Source: Rugosimonospora sp040255525 (GTDB taxonomy: Bacteria; Actinomycetota; Actinomycetes; Mycobacteriales; Micromonosporaceae). From it: a stretch of 64,000 nucleotides of DNA. The translations under genes and the position numbers were made by a program. The stretch lies in contig JBDZVD010000013.1 of NCBI GenBank assembly GCA_040255525.1, forward strand, positions 1 to 64,000. The letters are read 5' to 3'. Below, piece by piece: positions 35,037-42,578 of the stretch (the stretch's first letter is position 1; each line of letters opens with the position of its first letter). A model generated the notes under the pieces. It saw nothing but the letters and a program-made list of their open reading frames with translations, did not search any database and had not been told where the DNA came from.

Positions 35037-38000
35037 TCAGCAGGGTGGCGCGTAAGCGCGGCCCGGAACGTACAAGGACCATTCGGCACGGGTGACTCGG
35101 TCACCGATAGCGCCGCAAACGGCCGCCATCGCCGCGGCCGGATCGCTGATCATAATTCGCGCGGTACCGGCGGCACCCCCCGCAACCAGTGTCGTCGAGT
35201 CCCGGCGGTACCCGACGGTGTACAACGCATCGGGCGACATGCCGACCGCGGCCAGCGCCACCGGATGTTCCCGGTCGCGGACGTTCCACAGCCACACACC
35301 GCCGTCCGTCGTCGCCGCCGCGAGGGTGCGACCGTTGGGAGCGAAGCACAGCAGGTACACGTAGTCGGTCGGCCCGGTGAGCGGCTTCCCCAGTGCGCGC
35401 GGCGCGGACGGCTGGCTTACGTCCCACAGCCGGATGGTGGAGTCCCCGTTGCCGGCGGCGAGGGTACGACCGTCCGGACTGAACGCGACGCTGTACACAT
35501 AGTGGTCCCCCGCGAGAAGCGGCTTCCCCAATGCGCGCGGCGTAGACGGCCGGCTTACGTCCCACAGCCGGATGGTCTTGTCATCGCTACTGGCCGCGAG
35601 CGTGCGACCATCCGGGCTGAAGGCCACCCAGGTCACGTACGAGGTGAAGCCGCCTAGCGTCGCGCGCCGTACAGGGGCCGCCGGATCCCGGACATTCCAC
35701 AGTTGGACGGTCTCGTCGTCGCCGGCCGCGGCCAGCGTGCGGCCGTCAGGGCTGAACGCCACCGACTCGATCATCTGACCGCCGGTGTCGAGCGCCGGGC
35801 CGTCGGGAGCGGGGTGGGCGGGATCGGACACGTTCCAGACTCGCATTCCAGAGCCCTTGCCGTAGCTGACAGCGAGCGTACCGCCGTCCGGGGTGAATGC
35901 GACCGAGCCGGCAAAGCCGTCCGGTCCCATCAACGGCGGCCCGTACGGCACGGGTTCGCGCGGATTCGCGGTATTCCACAGTTGCATGCCGGCCGTAGTG
36001 CTGCCGACGGCGAGAGTACGGCCGTTCGGACTGAACACCGCCGCGCTGACCACACCGGACGCCGCGAGTTCCGGGCCGTGTACCGGCCAGAGCCGGGTGA
36101 TGCCGTCGTTGGCGGTGGAGAGCAGTCGCCGGCCGTCTGCGGCGAACGTCACCGATGTGACCGGTGACGGGTGCGGGAGGACCGCGACGAGCCGGAACGA
36201 GCTGGTGTCCCACATCCGTACGCCGACGGTTGCGTCCGAGCTGCCCGCGGCGAGCAGCGAGCCCTCGGGGCTAAAGGCCAGCGCGTTGATCCAGCTCTGT
36301 GCGCCCCCGAGCCGGGCGACCACGGCGGGGTGACGCGGGTCGGCGACGTTCCAGACGTTCACGCGGTTGTTCCGGCCACCCGCCGCGAGCAGCCGCCCGT
36401 CGGGGCTGAGCGCGATCTGACCGATCTCCTTCGTCAGCCCACCGGCGGTGCCGAGCATCAGCGGGCGGGTCCGGTCGGAGATGTCCCATAGCGTCACCGC
36501 GCCGCTGTCGGTACCCAGCGCGATCGTGCTGGCATCGGCGCTCAGCGCCACCGACTTGATGACGCCGGCCGTCAATCGCAGCGGTGCTCCCTGCGCAGCG
36601 AGCGCAGGAACGGTACTCCACAGCTGAACGACGCCGTTGCCGCCACTCGTGGCGAGCAGGTGGCCGTCCCGGGTGACCGCGATCCCGAAGACGGCGCCCG
36701 CTGAGCCGCCTCGTGCGGTGGCGAGAAGGTAGGGATGCCGCGGATCGCCGATCGTCCACTCCTGGACGGCGCCGTTTTCGGTACCCGTCAGAAGGTCACC
36801 GTGATCGAATGAGACAGTACTGAACGGCGCGCCCGACGGAGATCGAACGGTGGCTATGACCGCTGGCGCGCGCCCGCTGGAGATGTCCCAGATCCGCAGC
36901 TTGTCGTCCCGGACAACGGCCACGAGATGCCCATCCTGGTCCAGCGCCCCACCCGCGAGCAGCCCGTTGCCATCCGGGTCGATCAGCCGGTCCGCGAGGG
37001 TGACTCCGGTCGCCGCCGTCAAGCTGGAGCGGGCCTCGGTGCTGGGCGCTATCTCGTACGCGGTGATCGCCAGCTGCGCGGACAGTGACGCGTCCTTGCT
37101 CCGTAGCTGGTCGGAGCGGGTGGCGACGAGCCGGGACAGCGCGACATCGCGCTCCTGGTCGGCAGCGGCCCTCGCGGCCACGGCCGAGTTCCATTCGACG
37201 ACGGCGGTGGCACCGCCCGCGGCCGCGAGCAGGAACAGCACCGCGAGGCCAGCGATCGTCTGCCGCAGGCGGCTGATCCGGCGACGCTCGTGCCGGGTGC
37301 TGGCCTTCAGGAAGGCTGTCACATCGGCCGTGCTCTCCTCGGGGTGGTGGCGCGCCCAATCGGCGGCCGACGACAGGCGTGCGCCCCGCAGGAGCCCGTC
37401 GGCGCCCCGGCCCTCGGAGTGCCATTCCCTAGCGAGCTGCGCGAGTTGCCTGCCGGTGAGCAGGTCGGCGCGGCCGGTGTCGAGCCAGCAGGCGAGCTGT
37501 GGCCAGGCCGAGAGGAGAGCCTCGTGGCTGATTTCGACGGTGTCGACGTCCACGGTAATCAGCCGCTGCGCCACGAACCGGTCGATGACGTCCGCCAACT
37601 CCTCCCGCTGCCCGGGGTTCAGGGCCGCGAACAGTTCGCGCCGGGAGACCCGGCGGCGGGTGTCGGCACCACCAGGATCCACGTGGACGAGGTCAAGGAA
37701 CAACCGGCGGGCGAGGCGCCGCTCCCGTGCCGTGAAATCGCCGTAGACCGCGTCGGCGCTCTCCGCGACAGCGCCGCGGATCCCGCCGGTGGACCGATAG
37801 TCAGCAATCTTGAGTCGGCGTCCACGCCCCCGCTGCCAGGTGAGAAACAGCGCGTGGGCCAGCAGTGGCAGGGTACCCGCGAGGTTGCTGCCGTGCGGCG
37901 CCACGTCGTGCAGCACCGCGTCGACGAAACCCTCCTCGATATCGAGGTTGGCCAGCCGAGCTGGTCCGACGATGGCCTCGGTGAGTTCGGCCACGGTCAT

Positions 38001-38792
38001 CGGCCCGGCCGTTACCTGGTTCTCCCCGGCGGCCGCCCGCAGGCGCGGCACCCCGAGCACCTGCGGGTAGAAGTCGGCGCGGAGGCTCAGCACCACCAGC
38101 GCGCCAGGGTCCCCGTCGGCCGCGCTGACCAAGGCCGCGATGAAGGCGTCCCGTTCGGCGACATCGTGCCAGGCGGTAAAGATCTCCTCGAACTGGTCCA
38201 CGATCACCACCGGCCGCTCACCCGCAGCGTCCAGCTTCCTCGTGAGCATCGCGAGGGACTCCTCGCCGGGAATCATGAGCACGACGGGCCGGGAAAGCTC
38301 GGCGCGAACCGCTGGTACCAACCCGGCTCGCAGCACCGATGACTTCCCGGCTCCGGACGCACCGACCAGCAGAAGAATGCCGGACCGGCCGAGGCGATCG
38401 AGCGCCTCCAGCAGCTGCGTGGTGAGCGCTTCGCGGCCGAAGAACCAATCGACGTCCTCGGGTTCGAATCGTGCCAGCCCGCGATAGGGCACCACGGCCG
38501 ACGGACGGCGGCCGGGAACACGCCGGGCGCGTTGCCAGGCAGACATCCAGTCATCCAGTTCCGCGTCGTCGACACCGCAGGCGCGCAACAGTTCGATCAA
38601 CGGGCCACGCAGCGCTACCGAGGGCAGCCCACGTCCCGCGAACCAACCGCCCACCGTCGAATGCGGTACCCCACTCTTCGTCGCCACCTGACGAATGCTG
38701 AGTCCGGCGCGCTCTCGCACCCGAGTGAGCTCCCGAGCGAAACCATCCGCGTCACGGATAGAACGGACACCAGAATCAGGCTGGCTCGACAT
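35037..38792 (-). CDS. XRE-nSTAND1 NTPase-WD40 repeat protein
   Basis: This 1251-residue signalling protein has four parts. Residues about 18-60 are an XRE-type helix-turn-helix (GLSIRQVATKSGVPHSTVGG). Residues about 102-400 are an nSTAND1 NTPase: PYRGLARFEPEDVDWFFGRE, Walker A GASGAGKS at 144-151, Walker B VVIVDQFEEI at 195-204, and SLRADFY. A transmembrane helix lies at about 512-532, followed by a short coiled coil (RAAADQERDVALSRLVATRS). From about 600 to 1220 there are WD40 repeats with the recurring FSPDGRTLAA and IRLWDVS; several are nearly identical, suggesting recent repeat expansion. STAND proteins act as signal-triggered switches, many in defence. It is divergent from a secreted DUF2690 protein and may control it. 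Confidence 0.9.
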   Translation of the reverse strand: MSSQPDSGVRSIRDADGFARELTRVRERAGLSIRQVATKSGVPHSTVGGWFAGRGLPSVALRGPLIELLRACGVDDAELDDWMSAWQRARRVPGRRPSAVVPYRGLARFEPEDVDWFFGREALTTQLLEALDRLGRSGILLLVGASGAGKSSVLRAGLVPAVRAELSRPVVLMIPGEESLAMLTRKLDAAGERPVVIVDQFEEIFTAWHDVAERDAFIAALVSAADGDPGALVVLSLRADFYPQVLGVPRLRAAAGENQVTAGPMTVAELTEAIVGPARLANLDIEEGFVDAVLHDVAPHGSNLAGTLPLLAHALFLTWQRGRGRRLKIADYRSTGGIRGAVAESADAVYGDFTARERRLARRLFLDLVHVDPGGADTRRRVSRRELFAALNPGQREELADVIDRFVAQRLITVDVDTVEISHEALLSAWPQLACWLDTGRADLLTGRQLAQLAREWHSEGRGADGLLRGARLSSAADWARHHPEESTADVTAFLKASTRHERRRISRLRQTIAGLAVLFLLAAAGGATAVVEWNSAVAARAAADQERDVALSRLVATRSDQLRSKDASLSAQLAITAYEIAPSTEARSSLTAATGVTLADRLIDPDGNGLLAGGALDQDGHLVAVVRDDKLRIWDISSGRAPAVIATVRSPSGAPFSTVSFDHGDLLTGTENGAVQEWTIGDPRHPYLLATARGGSAGAVFGIAVTRDGHLLATSGGNGVVQLWSTVPALAAQGAPLRLTAGVIKSVALSADASTIALGTDSGAVTLWDISDRTRPLMLGTAGGLTKEIGQIALSPDGRLLAAGGRNNRVNVWNVADPRHPAVVARLGGAQSWINALAFSPEGSLLAAGSSDATVGVRMWDTSSFRLVAVLPHPSPVTSVTFAADGRRLLSTANDGITRLWPVHGPELAASGVVSAAVFSPNGRTLAVGSTTAGMQLWNTANPREPVPYGPPLMGPDGFAGSVAFTPDGGTLAVSYGKGSGMRVWNVSDPAHPAPDGPALDTGGQMIESVAFSPDGRTLAAAGDDETVQLWNVRDPAAPVRRATLGGFTSYVTWVAFSPDGRTLAASSDDKTIRLWDVSRPSTPRALGKPLLAGDHYVYSVAFSPDGRTLAAGNGDSTIRLWDVSQPSAPRALGKPLTGPTDYVYLLCFAPNGRTLAAATTDGGVWLWNVRDREHPVALAAVGMSPDALYTVGYRRDSTTLVAGGAAGTARIMISDPAAAMAAVCGAIGDRVTRAEWSLYVPGRAYAPPC

Positions 38793-38983
38793 GTATCACT
38801 ACTCCCGCGGCGACAGGGTCACGTTCGGTCGCCGACAGGCTACCCATCGACGTCTGTACGAGTCGTACGCCGCCCGTCCGTATCTGTACGGATGATTCGC
38901 CGACTCTGTCACACGTCCAGGTGGCTGCCCCATCGTCGAATCGGCGGCCGCAGCGGGTGCGGCTATCACGAAGGAGACGGCAC
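38793..38983. promoter_or_regulatory. Divergent promoter with two palindromes
   Basis: The region between the nSTAND1 gene and the DUF2690 gene holds two close inverted repeats: GTACGA-G-TCGTAC at 38856-38868 and TCCGTA-N4-TACGGA at 38877-38892. Both share a TACG core and lie about 70-130 bases from either start. They are good candidates for binding by the XRE domain of the divergent protein. An AAGGAG ribosome binding site precedes the GTG at 38984. Confidence 0.5.
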
Positions 38984-39439
38984 GTGAAGACAATCAGGAG
39001 ATTGACCCTGGTGATCGCCACAGCGCTCGCGGGAGTCGCGGTGGCCGCGATCCCCGCGAGCGCCAGCTCGGCCTACGTAGGACAGGATCCGTACGCGTCA
39101 GGCTGCGCGTACAGCGGGAGCCAGTGGAGTTCGTCGGGTACCGCGGTGTACGACGGCTCCACACTGGTCGGGACCGGCTATCTGCGGTACTCGTACGGCT
39201 GCAACGCGAACTGGAGCGAGTTCGTGTACGCCAACGGCACCACGTACGCCAACTACACCGTCGGACCGTCTGCCTGGGACAACGGGACCACCGGAACGGA
39301 TCAATACTCACCAAATCTCGCCGCGAATCCGGTCTATTCCCGGATGGTCGACGGCAGCGTCACAGCCTGCGCCGGCGCCCAGATCTACCACTACCCCTCC
39401 GGCCAGTGGATCGAGTGGAGCTTCTTCGGCTGCGCGTGA
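38984..39439 (+). CDS. Secreted DUF2690 protein
   Basis: This 151-residue protein has a Sec signal peptide (basic KTIRR, hydrophobic LTLVIATALAGVAVAAIP, then ASAS as the cleavage site near residue 25). The mature part begins YVGQDPYASGCAYSGSQWSS and continues with GTGYLRYSYGCNANWSEFVY. This is the DUF2690 pattern, in which Cys residues and an R-Y-S-x-x-C-x-x-N-W motif recur. Four Cys residues (in SGCAYSG, YGCNANW, VTACAGA and FFGCA) probably form two disulfides. Such proteins are secreted in Streptomyces and relatives; their function is unknown. The start is a GTG at 38984 with AAGGAG upstream. It is divergent from the XRE-nSTAND1-WD40 gene. Confidence 0.78.
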   Translation: MKTIRRLTLVIATALAGVAVAAIPASASSAYVGQDPYASGCAYSGSQWSSSGTAVYDGSTLVGTGYLRYSYGCNANWSEFVYANGTTYANYTVGPSAWDNGTTGTDQYSPNLAANPVYSRMVDGSVTACAGAQIYHYPSGQWIEWSFFGCA

Positions 39440-39607
39440 TCGCATCCGGTAGACGCGTGGTGCTCCGGCAGCACTCCGTGGATGGTGTTCGACGGTCGCC
39501 GCCGGCCTCGGAGACGGGCCGGCGGCGGGCGGCTGAGGAAACGCCTCCTTCACCCGCGCGGAGCGCTTGAGGACTCACGCTCCATAAACGGGATTAACGA
39601 CTCAGGA

Positions 39608-40291
39608 CTACGAGGCTGGCGTGCGGTTGGCGGACGTGCGGATGGCGACGCAGCAGCGGCCGGTGCGGGGTACGAGTGCGGCCCGGTCGGGGTTGTGGCC
39701 GCAGCCGGCGAGCAGTCCGCGGAGTAGGGCGTGATTGAGTCCGCAGACCAACTCCAGGTGTCGCTCTGCCAATTGGTGGAAGGGGCAGTTCCGCAGGTCG
39801 ATGTCACCGTCGTCGGTGACTGCGGGTTCGTATCCGCGTCGCCGCAGTGTTTCGAGCAGGTCGCCGGTGTTGTCCTGATGGGCGCGGCGTCCTTCGTCCT
39901 CTGCCGCGGTCATCAGCGTCGAGCGCAGATCGCTGGATCCGGCGCCCGAGACCGCGTCGGCAAGCAACCGGGCCAGCAGGTAGTAGGTGCGGGGCGGGAC
40001 GGTGATCGATAGTTCGTCATGGGCCTGCCGATAGAGCTTCGCGGGCCGGCCCGCGCCTGGCCCGGTGTGGCCCTCCCGGCGCGCGTAGCTGGTTGTGAGC
40101 AGTCCCGCGTCGACGAGGCGATCCAGGTGGTAGGCCGCGAGCGTGCGGCTGATACCTGTCGCGGCGGCGGCATCGTCGCGGCGAACGGGGTTGTCCTGGC
40201 CGGCGACGTAGTCGTAGAGCTGGCGGCGGACGGGATCGCTGAGCGCGGCCAGTGGGGCTATGTCCTGGGGTTTGTGGTGGCAGGTGTCCAC
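39608..40291 (-). CDS. SufR-like winged-helix regulator with four-cysteine cluster motif
   Basis: This regulator of about 227 residues has an ArsR/SufR-type winged helix (PLAALSDPVRRQLYDYVAG, then AAAATGISRTLAAYHLDRLV). A C-terminal domain has four spaced cysteines: CPFHQLAERHLELVC, then 13 residues to AGC, then 15 to RCC. That spacing (x13, x13, x15) is close to the SufR motif C-x12-C-x13-C-x14-C, which holds a 4Fe-4S cluster. It should therefore sense iron-sulfur, redox or NO state. It is a paralogue of the regulator at 4717-5535 (shared CPFxxLA and C-x13-C). The GTG at 40291 is preferred, with a TTG at 40297 as alternative. It is divergent from the DoxX gene. Confidence 0.75.
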   Translation of the reverse strand: MDTCHHKPQDIAPLAALSDPVRRQLYDYVAGQDNPVRRDDAAAATGISRTLAAYHLDRLVDAGLLTTSYARREGHTGPGAGRPAKLYRQAHDELSITVPPRTYYLLARLLADAVSGAGSSDLRSTLMTAAEDEGRRAHQDNTGDLLETLRRRGYEPAVTDDGDIDLRNCPFHQLAERHLELVCGLNHALLRGLLAGCGHNPDRAALVPRTGRCCVAIRTSANRTPAS

Positions 40292-40381
40292 CAGCAAATT
40301 CTATCACTAACGTCGCTTGACAAAAGGCGATCACGTGGCAGTCTAAGAACTAGCGTTGTTGTCGATAGAAAGGAGGGCGGG
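40292..40381. promoter_or_regulatory. Divergent promoter of the SufR-like and DoxX genes
   Basis: The gap contains TTGACA (40317-40322), a good -35 element reading rightward. TTCTATC (40299-40305) and GATAGAA near 40364-40370 form a spaced inverted repeat around it, with partly matching extensions (ACTAACG and CGTTGTT). Such paired half-sites around a promoter suit a dimeric regulator. An AAAGGAGGGCGGG ribosome binding site precedes the DoxX ATG. The gap is noticeably AT-richer than its surroundings. Confidence 0.5.
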
Positions 40382-40864
40382 ATGACGACCACATCCGTTC
40401 GCCGACCGCTTCATGACAGTTGGTCCTCGCACGCGTGGGCGAGGGCGCGCCACGAGCCGGCCTACGGCGCGTTCTGGATCCTGCGGATCGGGTTCGTGGC
40501 GCTGCCGCTGTGGATGGGCATCGACAAGTACTTCAACATCCTCACCGACTGGCCGGGCTACCTGGCGCCGTGGATTGTGCGGCTGGCGCCCTTCTCCGCC
40601 CAGACCGCGATGTATGTCGTGGGCGCCGTCGAGATCGTGGCCGGGCTCGCCATCGCTCTCAAGCCCCGCTACGCCAGCTACGTGGTGGCGCTGTGGCTGG
40701 CCGGCATCATCGTGAATTTGCTGACCTACTCGGGCTTCTACGATGTGGCGTTGCGCGACTTCGGCTTGTTGGTGGCCGCGCTGGCACTGGCGCTGTTGGC
40801 CGCCGCCTACGATCCGCCGTTCCGCCAGCGCGAACGCGATGCCAGTGTGCAGTCGGCCCGGTGA
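40382..40864 (+). CDS. DoxX-family membrane protein
   Basis: This 160-residue protein has four transmembrane helices and the DoxX-like opening AFWILRIGFVALPLWMGIDK followed by YLAPWI and YVVGAVEIVAGLAIALKP. DoxX-type proteins are membrane partners in redox and thiol stress; the mycobacterial one works with superoxide dismutase and a thiol oxidoreductase. The specific role here is unknown. The ATG at 40382 has a near-perfect AAAGGAGG site. Control by the divergent four-cysteine SufR-like regulator is likely from the layout and would make this a redox-responsive gene. Confidence 0.8.
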   Translation: MTTTSVRRPLHDSWSSHAWARARHEPAYGAFWILRIGFVALPLWMGIDKYFNILTDWPGYLAPWIVRLAPFSAQTAMYVVGAVEIVAGLAIALKPRYASYVVALWLAGIIVNLLTYSGFYDVALRDFGLLVAALALALLAAAYDPPFRQRERDASVQSAR

Positions 40865-40941
40865 TCCGTGGATCGGCCACGGGGCTGGGGGCACACCGCG
40901 CGAGCTCCAGCTTCCGCCGGACTCGCAGCCCCGCCCGCCGC

Positions 40942-40975
40942 GCCGTTGACCCGGCCTGCACGGCGGGTCAACGGC
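40942..40975. terminator. 12-base perfect hairpin after DoxX
   Basis: GCCGTTGACCCG (40942-40953) pairs perfectly with CGGGTCAACGGC (40964-40975) around a ten-base loop. It lies 78 bases after the DoxX stop and upstream of the transaldolase gene, so a rho-independent-like terminator is likely although no T-run follows. An operator for the next gene is an alternative. Confidence 0.55.
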
Positions 40976-41106
40976 AGCCCCAGGGGCGGGACAGCTCGTC
41001 CTGGCCCTCGACATCCCGTTCCGGTCGGTGAGCGGACACCACTTGCTGCCGTTCACCGGCCACGCCAGTTCCGAGGCAGGGACCCGCGAATAGGAAGGTG
41101 AGCACT

Positions 41107-42222
41107 ATGGATGACCGCTTGTCGGCCCTGACCGCAGCGGGGGTGTCCATCTGGCTCGATGACCTCAGCCGGGAGCGACTCACCTCCGGCAGCCTCGCCG
41201 AAATGGTCGAGCAGCAACATGTCAGCGGGGTCACCACCAACCCGTCGATCTTCGCCAAGGCGATCGGCCGGCGCCAGCCGTATGAGTCGCAGGTGCGTGA
41301 TTTGGCCGCGCGGGGCGTGGATGTCGGAGAGGCGTTGCGCGCGTTGACCACTTTCGATGTGCGCTGGGCGTGCGATGTGCTGCGTCCGGTCTATGAGGCC
41401 ACCGACGGGGTGGACGGCCGGGTGTCGATCGAGGTCGACGCGCGGTTGGCACACGACACCGCGGCGACCATCGCCGAGGCTCGCGCACTGTGGTGGGCCG
41501 TGGATCGGCCCAACTTGTTCATCAAGATTCCAGCCGCCCGGCAAGGGCTACCCGCCATCAGTGCCTGCTTGGCCGAAGGCATCAGCATCAACGTAACCCT
41601 GATCTTCTCGCTGACCCGCTACGAGCAGGTCATGAATGCCTTCCTCGACGGCATGGAACAGGCCCAACAGGCCGGACAGGACCTACATCGGCTGGTGTCG
41701 GTGGCGTCATTCTTCGTCTCCCGGGTCGACAGCGAGGTCGACGCCCGGCTGGACGAACTCGGCACCGACGGAGCGCGCCGGCTGCGTGGGCAGGCCGCGA
41801 TCGCCAACGCGCGCCTCGCCTACCAGCGCTACGAACGGATGCTCGCCGGCGAGCGGTGGCAGGCCCTCGCCGCGGCCGGCGCCCGACCCCAACGCCCGCT
41901 GTGGGCGTCCACCTCCACCAAGGACCCCGCCTACCAGGACACCCGCTACGTGGTCGATCTGGTGGCACCGGACGTGGTGAACACCATGCCCGAGGCGACC
42001 TTGCGCGCGGTCGCCGATCACGCTGAGGTTCCCGCCGACTCCATCCATGGCACCTACCCGCACGCCCAGGACGTCCTCGACCAACTCGCCGCCCTCGGCA
42101 TCGACTACCACCAGGTCGTCACCCGCCTGGAAGACGAGGGCATCAGCAAGTTCGACGCGGCCTGGCGCGACCTCGCCGGCGAACTACAGGATGCGTTGAA
42201 CCAGACCACTACTGGACAGTGA
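41107..42222 (+). CDS. tal: Transaldolase
   Basis: This 371-residue enzyme of the pentose phosphate pathway exchanges a three-carbon unit between sugar phosphates in the cytoplasm. The N-terminal SIWLDDLSRERLTSGSL and GVTTNPSIFAKAI are diagnostic. The Schiff-base Lys lies in LFIKIPAARQGLPA, and ISINVTLIFSLTRYEQVM and PLWASTSTKDPAYQDTRYV follow as in actinobacterial (Tal type) enzymes. The start is the ATG at 41107 with TAGGAAGG upstream; a GTG three codons earlier is possible. Its stop overlaps a GTG that starts a decayed reductase gene. It lies outside the usual tkt-tal-zwf cluster, so it may be a second copy. Confidence 0.95.
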   Translation: MDDRLSALTAAGVSIWLDDLSRERLTSGSLAEMVEQQHVSGVTTNPSIFAKAIGRRQPYESQVRDLAARGVDVGEALRALTTFDVRWACDVLRPVYEATDGVDGRVSIEVDARLAHDTAATIAEARALWWAVDRPNLFIKIPAARQGLPAISACLAEGISINVTLIFSLTRYEQVMNAFLDGMEQAQQAGQDLHRLVSVASFFVSRVDSEVDARLDELGTDGARRLRGQAAIANARLAYQRYERMLAGERWQALAAAGARPQRPLWASTSTKDPAYQDTRYVVDLVAPDVVNTMPEATLRAVADHAEVPADSIHGTYPHAQDVLDQLAALGIDYHQVVTRLEDEGISKFDAAWRDLAGELQDALNQTTTGQ

Positions 42223-42400
42223 AGGACGCCCGCATACGCACACCGCAGCGCGTCGTCATCCTCGGCGGCGGGCTCGCCGGCGCGAAGACGACCGAAGCCC
42301 TGTGCGCCCGAAGGGTTCTCCGGCGAGGTCACCCTGCTCGCCGCCGGGCCGCACCTTCCCTCCGCGACCGCCGCTGTTTGGCCTTGACTGCCGGCGGGAT
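42219..42400 (+). pseudogene. Decayed FAD-dependent ferredoxin/NAD(P) reductase, N-terminal remnant
   Basis: Three frames in succession give RVVILGGGLAGAKTTEAL, RPEGFSGEVTLLAAGPHLP and RPPLFGLDCRRD. Together they match the start of pyridine-nucleotide-disulfide reductases of the ferredoxin reductase type (GGGLAGAKTAEALRxEGFxGEVTLxGxExHLPYxRPPLSK). Two frameshifts separate the pieces and everything after the first 60 residues is gone. The GTG at 42219 overlaps the transaldolase stop, so it was once translationally coupled to tal. It is non-functional. Confidence 0.65.
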
Positions 42401-42578
42401 GTCGCACGCCCGACCGCCACCAGGATCACGTCGTGGGAGCGGTTGTCGGGTGACACGGAAACCGTGCGAGTCCGACCTGTCGCACGCGCCCTACACCATG
42501 CCGTCCCATCTCGCACGGGAGTCGCGGCACCGGCCGCAATCGGCGAAGCCTGCCCGGGGCGCTCCCGGGCGGGGTAGC

